64,000 nt of DNA, taken from contig CP107199.1 in assembly GCA_025758065.1 (NCBI GenBank), positions 124,001 through 188,000 on the forward strand. The letters run 5' to 3'. This DNA is from Lachnospiraceae bacterium (lineage in GTDB: Bacteria > Bacillota > Clostridia > Lachnospirales > Lachnospiraceae). Below, in pieces: positions 44,376 through 53,522 of this stretch. The notes beneath the pieces were generated by a model. It was not told where the DNA came from. It worked only from the letters and a program-made list of their open reading frames with translations, and made no database searches. Position numbers and translations under genes: made by a program. Numbering within the stretch: position 1 is the first letter of the stretch; each line of letters opens with the position of its first letter.

Positions 44376-45694
44376 CTACAAACGGGGATACTCGTAGAGA
44401 TTCTCCCAGGTGAGAAGTCCCTCGTCCGGTGTACAGATTGCTTTGTTGAATACATCGCTGGTCTTCAGAACCTCCAGGTATTTCTCTTCTACCGGCTGAT
44501 TCATGAGAGAATCGAATGGAGTCGGCTCTGCGTCAAACTGATTGATCTTTCCGGTAACCGTAGTAATCAGAACAGGTGCGCCGCCAACCGGTGCAAAGGA
44601 ATTCTGAATGTGCCACGGTCCGCGGACTGCGGCAGTCATAATGGAAAGGTTCTTGTAACCTTTTTCAGCCAGAAGCCGGTAGGACTTTCTAATCACAGCT
44701 TCGGCACCGTGTTTCGCAATATCCTTGGCATTCTCAACACCCTTTGCTTCCAGTTCCTTTGCGATCTGATCATCCAGCTGGTCGCCCATCAGAACCAGGT
44801 ATCCGTTTTTCTTACCCTTGCTGAGAATTTCAGCAAATCTCAGGTGCTGGGTTACAGTAAAGTTCAGGGTCATACATAATTTGTAATTCTTTTCCAGAAG
44901 AATGCGGGCAGCTTCCAGAGCGGCTTCCACAGCCGGGAGCTTGAATACTACGTTGGGCTCCTCTACACCGAGTTCCTTTTTCATGGCGTCATACCAGAAC
45001 TCCACCTGCTTAATCATAGCGTCTGTATCCTTGATATCGCGCGAATCTACCTGCATGCACACAAAGCCGTACTGCTTGTTGGTTGCCTTGAAAATGGGAT
45101 ACAGGGCTCTTGCGCTGATGGCGCAGACCTTAGTGAACATCTGCGCTGCCATAACAGCAGGTGTGGCACCGGCATTTTCCCGTTTGATTTCGGCAATCAG
45201 CTCCTGGTAATAATCCGGAAAATCTTTCTTGAAAAGCTGAATTTTGCAGGGGTTGCTGGTTACCCAGCGGGCGCCTCTTCTTAAGGAGTGTGTCAATCCG
45301 GAAGCATAATCATGCCCCCATACGGTATTGGCCTTTCCTTCTTTATTCAGATCGCACAGCTTCTTCGTTGCGCTGGAAGCGATGGCTTCAATTTCCTTTT
45401 CGCCCTCTGCAGCAGCTTCGGCAGCGCCAAAATCCTTTGCGAACGCAAGAAGATCGTTGGAAGCAGCTGTAATATCCTCTGCTTTTACCAGGTCAACCAG
45501 AACCCATTCAGCCAGCCAGGAGCGAAGATCTACGGCTACGTCTACGGCTGTTTTCAGATAAAAATCTTTTCCCTCCGGATTGTCTGCCATCAGGGCCTTG
45601 AGCTCGGTTTTAAGAGTCTCTAACTGTTTGGAAAATCAGCAGCTGACTCCGGAAACAGAATCGGATTGCGTTTTTCAATTAAAAACTGGTTCAT
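44376..45694 (-). pseudogene. Transaldolase-family gene with a one-base frameshift near the start
   Basis: The gene starts at 45694 with a strong AAAGGAGG site and reads MNQFLIEKRNPILFPESAAD, then meets a stop at 45620. Adding one T to the four-T run at 45632-45635 restores a continuous frame (ADFSKQLETLKTELKALMA) into the 404-residue remainder, giving about 439 residues. The body matches transaldolase-family proteins (RWVTSNPCKIQLF, FKLPAVEAALEAARILLE, MTLNFTVTQHLRFAEIL). An internal ATG at 45590 has no ribosome site. This could be a mutation, a sequencing error in a homopolymer, or programmed slippage. Confidence 0.88.
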
Positions 45695-45717
45695 ATCGAA
45701 TCCTCCTTTTGTGTAAT

Positions 45718-45880
45718 ATGTACTCTCGGAGTCTTTCATGCACTTGCCTTTGCGGCCGATTTTTCGCCAGTCGCACCCGAATTTTATCAACGTACGCACC
45801 GCGTACGCCTCAAAATTTGGGCACAATTGACAAAAAATCTTCTCGCAAAATCAAGTACAAAAAGATTCCGAGAGTACATT
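45718..45880. repeat. Long family A element (163 bases), second copy
   Basis: The ends ATGTACTCTCGGAGTCTTT and AAAGATTCCGAGAGTACAT are inverted. It has the same length as the 29988 copy and closely matches it, including the central CGTACGCACCGCGTACG. It stands immediately upstream of the transaldolase ribosome site. Confidence 0.85.
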
Positions 45881-46280
45881 AATTTGATGATTTAGCACTA
45901 TTCGCACAAATTTGGTTTCTTTTTCAACCGTTACTTGAATTTTATGCTTCAAAATTCTGTATGTCAATAGAGAATATACAAAAAAGATGGTTTTTAAAAA
46001 GCCAGAAACGCAGTAAATAATAGGGTTTGATGAATATTGTACATAATTATATGAATAATTATAATATATAAATGAATAAATATAAAATCCTGAAAAAACG
46101 GAAATTTTGGTTCAAAACAAACCAGGCGCGGAAATAACAAAAGAAAATGGGTTAGCTAAAATCAACCAAAGAATTCCGGGTGTGGGATTCCGGAATGCAC
46201 AGTGTATAAAAAACCGAAAAATAACAAATTAAATTCTGAAATTGGTAAAGACGTTGTACAAAATATACAATACGGTTTAT
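45881..46280. other. AT-rich stretch without recognisable gene
   Basis: The stretch is strongly AT-rich, with runs such as TATATAAATGAATAAATATA, and no frame here has a ribosome site or family resemblance. Its right end runs into the transposase remnant. It may hold the promoter of the transaldolase-larA unit. Confidence 0.5.
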
Positions 46281-46571
46281 TTAAAACCAGTTGCATATAT
46301 CTCTGATTCCTTCTACCTTTGGCGGCATAGCCCATATATTCCAAAACTTTGCTGTCTTTCTTCGAAAGGTTCTTCCTTCTCCAGGCATCATTGCTTGAGA
46401 TTCTTTTCCAAACAACCCATTTAAAAAGAACTGCAATTCCTTAGATTCATTATTTATTTTATGTGTCGACGATGTTTTGCAGCTCTTACAAAACCAACGT
46501 TGCTAACCTGCTTTTGTCTTTCCTGATTTAACACATTTTTTACCACAAATAGGACAATTTACTTGATTCAT
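46281..46571 (-). pseudogene. Transposase remnant (IS1249-like, IS256-group)
   Basis: The frame begins MNQVNCPICGKKCVKSGKTK, a zinc-ribbon opening, then an in-frame TAG (46503-46505), then QRWFCKSCKTSSTHKINNES and GEGRTFRRKTAKFWNIWAMPP. It stops at 46281. This resembles the N-terminus of IS1249-like transposases, whose catalytic DDE region is missing here. A stop codon plus truncation means it is dead. No clear terminal inverted repeats were found. Confidence 0.75.
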
Positions 46572-46722
46572 TTAACCTTCCCTCCATGGTTCTAATTTTA
46601 AGGAAGATTAAATGCCTGCAAACCCTTTATTTTCAAGAGCTCACAGTACTTTCTATCAACACGTTTTGTCCTATAAGTCCCAATTTCAACATTATTTGTG
46701 GGCATCTGTTGATCTATATGCA

Positions 46723-46770
46723 CAAAAAAAGCACCGGCAGACAACTTTTTGTGTTATCTTCCAGTGCTTT
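46723..46770 (-). terminator. Terminator of the infC-rpmI-rplT operon
   Basis: On the minus strand AGCACTGGAAGATAAC pairs with GTTGTCTGCCGGTGCT (a few mismatches), followed by seven T. It lies about 25 bases after the rplT stop. Confidence 0.9.
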
Positions 46771-46796
46771 ATGAATATCTTTATCTTCTGAACAGA

Positions 46797-47153
46797 TTAA
46801 GCAAGCTTGCTCTTTGCCAGTTCTGCTAACTTAGCAAAACCTTCTGCATCGTTGATAGCCATATCGGACAGAACCTTACGGTTTAAATCAACCTCAGCCA
46901 GCTTTAAGCCGTACATGAACTTGCTGTAGGACAGACCATTGATACGAGCTGCTGCGTTGATACGAGCGATCCACAGCTGTCTGAACTGTCTCTTTCTCTC
47001 TTTTCTGCCTGCATAGGAGCTGGTCAGTGCGCGCATAACGGACTGCTTAGCAACTCTGTACTGCTTAGAACGAGCGCCTCTGTAGCCCTTAGCCATCTTC
47101 AGGATTCTATTGTGCTTCTTCTTTGCGTTTAAACCGCCTTTAATTCTTGCCAT
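46797..47153 (-). CDS. rplT: 50S ribosomal protein L20
   Basis: The 118-residue basic protein opens MARIKGGLNAKKKHNRILKMAKGYRGARSKQYR, which is diagnostic. L20 binds 23S rRNA early in assembly and in Firmicutes also represses this operon through its leader. GGAGG precedes the ATG. Confidence 0.98.
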   Translation of the reverse strand: MARIKGGLNAKKKHNRILKMAKGYRGARSKQYRVAKQSVMRALTSSYAGRKERKRQFRQLWIARINAAARINGLSYSKFMYGLKLAEVDLNRKVLSDMAINDAEGFAKLAELAKSKLA

Positions 47154-47182
47154 CGGTAATTCCTCCTTCTACAATTTAAAAC

Positions 47183-47380
47183 TTACAGATATGGTAAAAT
47201 CTTCTTCATTGCCTTTACGTTAGTAGCATCGGTAACGATATCTTTTCTAAGATTTCTCTTTCTCTTAGTAGACTTCTTAGTTAAGATGTGAGACTTGTAA
47301 GCTTTATTGCGGACTAACTTACCGGTTCCTGTCTTTTTAAAGCGCTTTGCTGCAGCTCTGCTGGTTTTTAACTTTGGCAT
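47183..47380 (-). CDS. rpmI: 50S ribosomal protein L35
   Basis: The 65-residue basic protein reads MPKLKTSRAAAKRFKKTGTG and ends VKAMKKILPYL, the normal L35 form. It lies between infC and rplT with gaps of about 30 bases, a conserved order. Confidence 0.98.
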   Translation of the reverse strand: MPKLKTSRAAAKRFKKTGTGKLVRNKAYKSHILTKKSTKRKRNLRKDIVTDATNVKAMKKILPYL

Positions 47381-47409
47381 TGTAAATTTCCTCCTTAAAA
47401 CTTTCTATT

Positions 47410-47916
47410 TTAACGTTTTGCAGTTAAAAACATAACCATGCTTCTTCCTTCCACTTTTGAGGGCTTATCTACTACTGCGATATCAGCCAGACTCTCAGCG
47501 AAATCGTCCAGAATGTATTTTGACTTAGACATATGTGCCATCTCACGACCGCGGAAACGAAGAGTTACTTTTACTTTGTCTCCCTTTTCCAGGAACTTTC
47601 TTGCAGCTCCCACTTTTGTATTCAGGTCGTTGGTATCAATATTCGGGGACAAACGAACTTCTTTTACATCAATTACTTTCTGTTTCTTGCGGGCTTCCTT
47701 TTCCTTGCGGGCAAGCTCGTAACGGTATTTTCCGTAATCGATGATCTTACATACCGGCGGTTTAGCAGTTGGTGCGATCTTTACCAGATCTAATTCTGCC
47801 TCCTGTGCCAGCTTGAAAGCATCTCTTGCAGACATGATTCCTAACTGTTCACCATTTTCACCGATCAGTCTTACTTCTCTGTCTCTGATCTGTTCGTTAA
47901 TCATTAATTCGCTAAT
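47410..47916 (-). CDS. infC: Translation initiation factor IF-3, ATT start
   Basis: IF-3 checks start codon pairing and keeps 30S subunits apart. INEQIRDREVRLIGENGEQLGIMS and GDKVKVTLRFRGREMAH mark the two domains. The best start is ATT at 47916: GGAGG lies nine bases upstream and the N-terminus becomes (M)SELMINEQIRD. The in-frame ATG at 47904 would be 21 bases from that site. An ATT start is known for infC in other bacteria and lets IF-3 limit its own synthesis. Confidence 0.93.
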   Translation of the reverse strand: MSELMINEQIRDREVRLIGENGEQLGIMSARDAFKLAQEAELDLVKIAPTAKPPVCKIIDYGKYRYELARKEKEARKKQKVIDVKEVRLSPNIDTNDLNTKVGAARKFLEKGDKVKVTLRFRGREMAHMSKSKYILDDFAESLADIAVVDKPSKVEGRSMVMFLTAKR

Positions 47917-47949
47917 AGTCGTACACCTCCATAGTCATGTTTTTGAATG

Positions 47950-48152
47950 AAGAGCAAAATAAATAAAGCGGATAGCCAGTGCCATCCGCATAAAATACAT
48001 AATCTTCCACTGAAACCTTTTACAGCCGTAAAAGTAAAACCGAAACATTCCGTTTTTTATTTGCTACAGTGTCTGAAATATGAACCCGGGTCACTTACTC
48101 GTGCCAGGGTGAGGCGGATATACCTGCTTTCCTGTCAGTCGTTCTCACAACT
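47950..48152 (-). promoter_or_regulatory. infC operon leader with attenuator (L20 leader type)
   Basis: The leader runs about 235 bases from the promoter to infC. Near its end GCGGAT (with GGCACTGGCT as loop) pairs with ATCCGC, followed by TTTATTTATTTT, an intrinsic terminator at 47952-47989. Upstream are further pairing segments (ACGGCTGTAAAAGG, AACCCGGGTCACTTAC). The place and layout fit the L20-binding leader of Firmicutes; the exact L20 site was not identified. Confidence 0.75.
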
Positions 48153-48158
48153 TTTATT

Positions 48159-48187
48159 ACTATACTCTTTTTTATTTCATTTGTCAA
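48159..48187 (-). promoter_or_regulatory. Promoter of infC-rpmI-rplT
   Basis: On the minus strand a perfect TTGACA (48187-48182) and TATAGT (48164-48159) are separated by 17 bases. Transcription should begin near 48152. It is the best promoter match seen in the window. Confidence 0.9.
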
Positions 48188-48215
48188 TACTCTTTTTAAC
48201 TTTTTATTTTCGTGT

Positions 48216-48365
48216 ACAGTTCAGCCATGCGCTGGTTTGAATGAGAAAGTGTGTTGCAAGCTTGCTTGCATAAGCAATTTTTCATCCAAACCTGCATATG
48301 GTGAACCCACCATGCTTCTTGTTTTCATGAATATGGAAACAAGAAGATGTCATGGCTAAACTGTA
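48216..48365. repeat. Family B element (150 bases), copy 1
   Basis: The ends ACAGTTCAGCCATG and CATGGCTAAACTGT are inverted repeats. Two inner hairpins lie between them: GGTTTGAATGA/TCATCCAAA and CTTCTTGTTT/GAAACAAGAAG. A copy about 95 percent identical lies at 53719-53868. Its right end supplies the last codons and stop of the DUF1540 gene; its left end abuts the infC promoter. Confidence 0.9.
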
Positions 48366-48679
48366 ACTTTCCGTGTAAAAGTACCGCAGCAGGTCTCCCC
48401 GCAGTCACAGGCTCCTTCGCCCCGGATGTCGATCTTACCTGCACAGCAGCAATGATCCTCATTATGGCTGCAGTTATCAGCATCACAAACTACATCCAGC
48501 TTAGATTCCGGTGTTTTAAAAAGGTTCTTAAAAACACCGCCAGTGTTTTCAGAAAAGCTTGCGCAGCAGGTATCATCTGCACATTTTGCATCTGCGCCTT
48601 CTACATTAATAGAGCTTTTACAGCAGTAGCCTTCTGAGTTGTGTACACAATTATTTGCGCTGCATTCCAGTTTTGTCAT
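48356..48679 (-). CDS. Double DUF1540 cysteine-rich protein
   Basis: The 107-residue protein has two copies of the DUF1540 pattern: LECSANNCVHNSEGYCCKSSI with C...DDTCCASF, and VVCDADNCSHNEDHCCCAGKI with CGETCCGTF. The cysteines suggest metal or Fe-S binding; the function is unknown. AGGAGGG lies seven bases before the ATG at 48679. The final VTV and stop come from the family B element. Confidence 0.88.
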   Translation of the reverse strand: MTKLECSANNCVHNSEGYCCKSSINVEGADAKCADDTCCASFSENTGGVFKNLFKTPESKLDVVCDADNCSHNEDHCCCAGKIDIRGEGACDCGETCCGTFTRKVTV

Positions 48680-48734
48680 GTCTGGTCCCTCCTGAATTTT
48701 CATGATTCTTCAACGATCTTATACTGTTCCCGGA

Positions 48735-48759
48735 TACTACGTTTCGTAAATAACTGTAC
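48735..48759. repeat. Degenerate family E repeat
   Basis: TACTACGTTTCGTAAATAAC then TGTAC matches the right two thirds of the 26-base motif at 5178; the left end differs. It lies upstream of the DUF1540 gene. Confidence 0.65.
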
Positions 48760-48848
48760 CAGGAACATATTTCATAGTTACCAGACTATTATGTTTCAAA
48801 ACTTCATTTTTATTCTTTTTTATTATTTTAATTCTTTTGCTGCTCTTT

Positions 48849-50486
48849 TTACTGTACTTTCCTGTTCATGGCCCGAAGATCCTTGGTACAGGTACTTTCT
48901 GTGCCATCCATATGGTACATATCACCCTCTGTGATCCAGGTATACACTTTTACATCATCTATGTAAACTTTTCCCGTTCCCTGGACTGTAAAGCTTACTT
49001 CACTGATGGAAATACCCGGAAATGTCAGTTCTAGGATCTGCGGGGCTCCTGCCGGTACAGTCTGGCTCTTTTCTCCGCCCCGGACTGTAACCCGGCAGTT
49101 TCCATCTCCTTCCAGCCAAAACCTTACATGTGCCTTTTTCCCATTTCCACCTGCAGACCGTTTTTTTATATTCTGGGAAATTTTTCCAAAAGAAGGAATA
49201 ACAGCCATTTTATTTCCATCCCGCTCTTCTATATAACTTCCGCTGGAGAAGTCCCACCCCTGTTTATCCAATGCAAACTGCGGATTATAAAGCTTATTAT
49301 CCCCATAGTCCCTGTAGGTCCAGATGGCATATCCAAGGGTCTTTGCCTTAAAAATATCTGCCACACCATCCAGATAAGCACTTTTTTCCGATTCTGTCAG
49401 CTTTGCATTCTGCTCAAAGCCCGGAGTATTGTCTGTAAATAAGAACTGGTCCACATACAGCTTCTTACCACCGTTTGCAGCAGACAGCCGGTCTAAGTTC
49501 TGTCCTGTACCAGCCAGAGCCTGGGCTGCGCTTAATTCCTGTCCATTGCTTTCAAAGCCCATAGCGACACTATACATAGCACTGGTAAAGCTGGAAGAGC
49601 CACAGGTAAATGTGGCATCATGAAACACTCCTTCCAGTGTACCGTCCGGTCTTTTCACCGGATCGATATCCAGGCGTACTTCCATGGAAAGATCTGGAAA
49701 TACGGCCTGTGTTTCTGCTAATATCTTATTTAAAAAATCATCATAAAACTTGTAAAAAACTTTTCGGCTATAGGTATTTAAACTATCCGGCAAATATACA
49801 TCCTCATATGTTTTAAAGGTATCCTGATACATTTCTTCCAGTTCTTCTAATGTATAATGTTCTTTTACATACTGGGTATAACCGCATTTTGAAGCCATTT
49901 TCCTTCCTGCTAACCCGCTTCCGTAAAAAACACTGTTTTCTGCAAAATTCCAGAAATCTTCCCATGTGATAAAGCCGCCGCAGAAATTTTCATGAACTGC
50001 CGCTCTTTCATACAAACGCTTTGCATATTGGATCCATGCCCGTTTTGTTCCATCATCATACAGCAGCTTTTCATAACGTTCCAGAACATTATCACCGCTG
50101 TAATAATCCCAGGTATAACCTACACGCAGCATAACTTTAAGATTCTGCCTCTGCGCTGCTTCCATAACGCGGTCAAACTTTTCCCAGGCATAGTCATTAT
50201 AACGCTGCGGATTCATGGACGGCTGGAATTCCCGCCATGGGACCACCAGGATAATGCTGTTAAATCCATCCTCTGCGATTTGTTTTAATTCTTCCTCCAT
50301 ATGGTTGCTTTCACTGTTCCAGAAGTTAATTACCCATTCATCTGAATAATAAGTAGCAGACTTTAAATAGCCATTTTCACCATTTCCATAGTCAGATGCT
50401 TTTTTAAATCCGCTGCAGAACAGAAAGGCAGACGCTGCTGCAATGAGAACAGCGCCTATTGTAAGCTTTTGTACTTTTATCTTCAT
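48849..50486 (-). CDS. Secreted glycoside hydrolase-like protein with C-terminal beta-sandwich
   Basis: The 545-residue protein starts with a signal or anchor segment (KLTIGAVLIAAASAFLFCSGF). Residues about 40-390 read like a TIM barrel of the GH5/GH42 kind: EDGFNSIILVVPWREFQPS, LKVMLRVGYTWDYYSGD, FCGGFITWEDFWNFAEN and TLGYAIWTYRDYGDN. The C-terminal 130 residues look like a carbohydrate-binding sandwich (VRFWLEGDGNCRVTV, GKVYIDDVKVYTW). The exact family and substrate are not recognised. It starts four bases after the MATE gene ends. Confidence 0.68.
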   Translation of the reverse strand: MKIKVQKLTIGAVLIAAASAFLFCSGFKKASDYGNGENGYLKSATYYSDEWVINFWNSESNHMEEELKQIAEDGFNSIILVVPWREFQPSMNPQRYNDYAWEKFDRVMEAAQRQNLKVMLRVGYTWDYYSGDNVLERYEKLLYDDGTKRAWIQYAKRLYERAAVHENFCGGFITWEDFWNFAENSVFYGSGLAGRKMASKCGYTQYVKEHYTLEELEEMYQDTFKTYEDVYLPDSLNTYSRKVFYKFYDDFLNKILAETQAVFPDLSMEVRLDIDPVKRPDGTLEGVFHDATFTCGSSSFTSAMYSVAMGFESNGQELSAAQALAGTGQNLDRLSAANGGKKLYVDQFLFTDNTPGFEQNAKLTESEKSAYLDGVADIFKAKTLGYAIWTYRDYGDNKLYNPQFALDKQGWDFSSGSYIEERDGNKMAVIPSFGKISQNIKKRSAGGNGKKAHVRFWLEGDGNCRVTVRGGEKSQTVPAGAPQILELTFPGISISEVSFTVQGTGKVYIDDVKVYTWITEGDMYHMDGTESTCTKDLRAMNRKVQ

Positions 50487-50489
50487 TTG

Positions 50490-51896
50490 TTATTTTCCCC
50501 GTTGGTTGTTTTCTCTTTCCCCACGGCTAAGTTCCAGCCATACTGTACATAGCATAGTGATAAAGCAGGCTGCTCCGCCGATGAAATTGGATACAGGCTC
50601 AGCCATAAGGATACCGTCTGTTCCCAGATGGAAAATAGAAGGCAGAATGATGATCAGCGGTATTACAATGATCACTTTGCGGAAAATAGAGAAAAACACT
50701 GCATTCTTCGCTTTTCCAAGGCCAACAAAAATAGACTGGCCTGCAAACTGGAAAGCCATCATGAAAAAGCCGAAGAAATAAATACGCATGGCAGGTATTC
50801 CCGCATCTACCAGGTCACCGTTGCTGTTAAAAATACGGATAAAGAAACCAGGGAATGTATGGACGATAAACCACATTCCAAGGGTATATAAAACAGATAT
50901 GGCAGATACAAACACAATAGCCTTTTTCACACGTCCATATTCTTTTGCACCATAATTATAGCCCATGACCGGCTGGGAACTGTGTGTAATGCCCTGGACC
51001 GGCATGGAGATCACTTCTCTGACTGTATTAATAACAGTCATGATACCTACATACAGATCGCCTCCTGTTTTCTGGAGCATGGCATTATACATGACCTGAA
51101 CAGAACTGTTAGTGATAGACATGGTAAAACCACTCATTCCAAGACCGATGATCCGGAGGACTCTGCTGCGTTTTAACTTCATGGCATCCTTTTTAAGCTT
51201 TAAGATCGCCTTAGGGCCTGTAAGGAATTTTAAGATCCATATAGCTGAGATCAGCTGGGAAAAGATCGTAGCCAGTGCTGCTCCCTGAACCCCCATATGA
51301 AAAAAGAAAATAAATACTGGGTCTAACAGGATATTTGCAACTGCACCTAAAAGAACCGTCATCATACCGATGGTGCCAAAGCCCTGGGAGTTAATAAAGC
51401 TGTTCATTCCAAGGCCAGTCATAACAAAAAGATTTCCAATGAGGTAAATGGTGATATAAGCATCTGCATACCCGATGGTGGCGTCACTGGCACCAAATAA
51501 ATACAGCATAGGCCGTTTAAATATCAGTCCCACTACAGTAAGGATCAGGCCTACAATGACCATCATGGCAAAGGAATTTCCCATAATGGCTTCTGCTTCT
51601 TCGTTGTTGCCTCTTCCTCTTTCAATAGAGCATAAAGGCGCACCGCCCATACCAAACAAATTGGCAAATGCAATGACAATGGATATGATAGGAAGGCAAA
51701 GTCCCAGCCCGGTTAAAGAAAGAGTTGCCTCATCCTTTAGCTGCCCAATATAAAGGCGGTCTACAATGTTGTAAAGCACATTGATCAGCTGGGCCAAAGT
51801 CATAGGCACAGCCAGCTTTAATATATTTACAACAATACTTCCTTTGGCAAAGTTATTTCTTTCCTGTTTTTCTTCTGTCTCTTCTTTCTGTCCCAT
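50490..51896 (-). CDS. MATE family efflux transporter
   Basis: The 468-residue protein has twelve membrane segments and begins GSIVVNILKLAVPMTLAQLINVLYNIVDRLYIGQL, with the second-half signature QPVMGYNYGAKEYGRVKKAI. It is distinct from the exporter at 30845. AAGGGGAG precedes the ATG. It lies between the MocA-like gene and the glycosidase-like gene; no substrate can be named. Confidence 0.93.
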   Translation of the reverse strand: MGQKEETEEKQERNNFAKGSIVVNILKLAVPMTLAQLINVLYNIVDRLYIGQLKDEATLSLTGLGLCLPIISIVIAFANLFGMGGAPLCSIERGRGNNEEAEAIMGNSFAMMVIVGLILTVVGLIFKRPMLYLFGASDATIGYADAYITIYLIGNLFVMTGLGMNSFINSQGFGTIGMMTVLLGAVANILLDPVFIFFFHMGVQGAALATIFSQLISAIWILKFLTGPKAILKLKKDAMKLKRSRVLRIIGLGMSGFTMSITNSSVQVMYNAMLQKTGGDLYVGIMTVINTVREVISMPVQGITHSSQPVMGYNYGAKEYGRVKKAIVFVSAISVLYTLGMWFIVHTFPGFFIRIFNSNGDLVDAGIPAMRIYFFGFFMMAFQFAGQSIFVGLGKAKNAVFFSIFRKVIIVIPLIIILPSIFHLGTDGILMAEPVSNFIGGAACFITMLCTVWLELSRGERENNQRGK

Positions 51897-51950
51897 TTTT
51901 TCTCCCCTTATGTGTTTGTGTTGTCTGCTTTGTCTGGATGTGCCAAACTG

Positions 51951-52568
51951 TTATGAATGTTCCAGTTCCAGGCGCAGCTGCTTAAGATCCGCCGGATGAT
52001 CGATATCCCTTAATTCCCGCTCATCCACTTCCATCATCCAGATATCTTCCGGATGCTCCTGCATGATCTGTCGTCCGCCCTGATCGCCTTCCAGGGCAAG
52101 AAGTTCCTTTTTATATTTTCCGGCAAACAGATTGGGACTGCCTCTGTGCCCCTTTGCACATACACAGCCGATTCCTTTACCGCTTTTTAAAAAGCCACGG
52201 ACAAACTCTGCTATGGTCTCCCCCCTCATACATGGCTGGTCCGCTACAAAATAGAGGAATGCATCCGTGTCTTTCCTTGAAACTTCCGTTCCCAGCTTTA
52301 AAGATGCTGTGATCCCAAGATCACTGTCCTCATTGAAAATACGTTCTGCTTCAGGAACCCGGTCAAAAGAACCGGATAAGACTCTTTCATACTGGCTGAT
52401 CAGAAAAAGTTCACACCGGATCTTGTCCTCTGCTAAAAGCCTGGCTGCTTTCTGCAAACTTAACAGCCCATGGAGATACAGCGGTTCGCCCTGAAATTCT
52501 GTTAGCAGCTTGTTTGTCCCATACCGCTTTCCAAACCCAGACGCCATATAGATCAGCGATACATTCAT
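51951..52568 (-). CDS. mocA: MocA/YgfJ-like nucleotidyltransferase
   Basis: The 205-residue MobA-like NTP transferase has the signature loop YMASGFGKRYGTNKLLTEFQG with its lysine, and FVADQPCM for the metal site. Such proteins attach CMP or GMP to molybdopterin; the YgfJ type goes with selenium-dependent molybdenum hydroxylases. GGAGG lies seven bases before the ATG. It follows yqeC directly, supporting the cofactor role. Confidence 0.85.
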   Translation of the reverse strand: MNVSLIYMASGFGKRYGTNKLLTEFQGEPLYLHGLLSLQKAARLLAEDKIRCELFLISQYERVLSGSFDRVPEAERIFNEDSDLGITASLKLGTEVSRKDTDAFLYFVADQPCMRGETIAEFVRGFLKSGKGIGCVCAKGHRGSPNLFAGKYKKELLALEGDQGGRQIMQEHPEDIWMMEVDERELRDIDHPADLKQLRLELEHS

Positions 52569-52606
52569 TTACACTCCTCCTTTATCTTTAATGTTCTCCC
52601 GGAATC

Positions 52607-53401
52607 TTAAAATAAGTCAAAAGAAGATTCTTCATACATTTTTCCTGTTAATATTCCCTGCTCTTCTCCAGCTGACTTTAAAATGTATTTCCCCTGTTCT
52701 TCTGCTTCCTTTGTATCTGCCTGGTTCAGCGCCATGATCACCAGAGAGTCTGAAAATACTTTTCTCAAAGGTTTCAGATATCCTTCCCTCATGAGATAAG
52801 CCATTTTTTCCTCTGTCATGATCCAGTGCCCGTTTTTTTCCTCATCTTTCAATTTTAAGAGGGCTTCTGACTGGTTTAAACGAAAACAACAGCTGTCTGA
52901 CTGTTTTCCAATGGCACCAAGGCCATAGATACAGATAATGACACTGGAATTTTCCGGTATCACCGGCTCATTTTCCCCTGGAACTTTTACTGGAAGACGT
53001 TTAGATCCATCTGCTTCTATAAGCACAATATCTGCCAATGCCGCAGCCTGTTTGTAAAAATCCTTATCCCAGAAAGCAATCTTTCCATCCTTTACAGGGC
53101 GTCCTGCTACTGCGATGGATTCTTTCTCAAGCATGCTTCTTACCATTTCCAGATCCCGTTTAAAAACTGCAAAATGTTCTGGCTCTGCCATGTGGGTCGT
53201 GGTCATTACCAGTACCTTTAACCCTCGTTCTCTCCCTTCCCAGGCAAGACGGCGGATATATGAAGTTTTTCCTCCGCCTCCTGCAAATGAAAGGATGACC
53301 GGATGATCTTTTTGTGTGCGGAGATGTCTATCTATGGAAAGGGCCATCCACAGTGCATCTGTCTGCGTCCAGCTTCCCCCATTTTTTACTGAAATCCTCA
53401 A
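52607..53401 (-). CDS. yqeC: Selenium-dependent hydroxylase accessory protein YqeC, TTG start
   Basis: The 264-residue protein has a P-loop (VILSFAGGGGKTSYIRRLA), MTTTHMAEPEHF and DIVLIEADGSKRLPVKVPGENEPVIP, which match YqeC of selenium-dependent molybdenum hydroxylase (SDMH) gene sets. Its biochemical role is not settled. The start is TTG at 53401, with GGGGGAA upstream and no nearby ATG. The next gene is the MocA-like transferase, 38 bases on. Confidence 0.9.
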   Translation of the reverse strand: MRISVKNGGSWTQTDALWMALSIDRHLRTQKDHPVILSFAGGGGKTSYIRRLAWEGRERGLKVLVMTTTHMAEPEHFAVFKRDLEMVRSMLEKESIAVAGRPVKDGKIAFWDKDFYKQAAALADIVLIEADGSKRLPVKVPGENEPVIPENSSVIICIYGLGAIGKQSDSCCFRLNQSEALLKLKDEEKNGHWIMTEEKMAYLMREGYLKPLRKVFSDSLVIMALNQADTKEAEEQGKYILKSAGEEQGILTGKMYEESSFDLF

Positions 53402-53522
53402 AACAATTCCCCCAAAAATTTTGCCATTTGATACATTCTAACATACTTTTTTCAGACCGTAAAGAAATCTGCACTTTGAAGACACAAATGGAAATACAAA
53501 TAAATCTACAAAAACAAAACGC

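Noticed and set aside
46162..46344. 60-residue protein on the minus strand
   Set aside because: It lies in another frame of the transposase remnant and has no ribosome site.
50490..51896. MATE gene as part of the selenium cluster function
   Set aside because: It is adjacent and co-directional, but nothing in the sequence ties an exporter to cofactor maturation.
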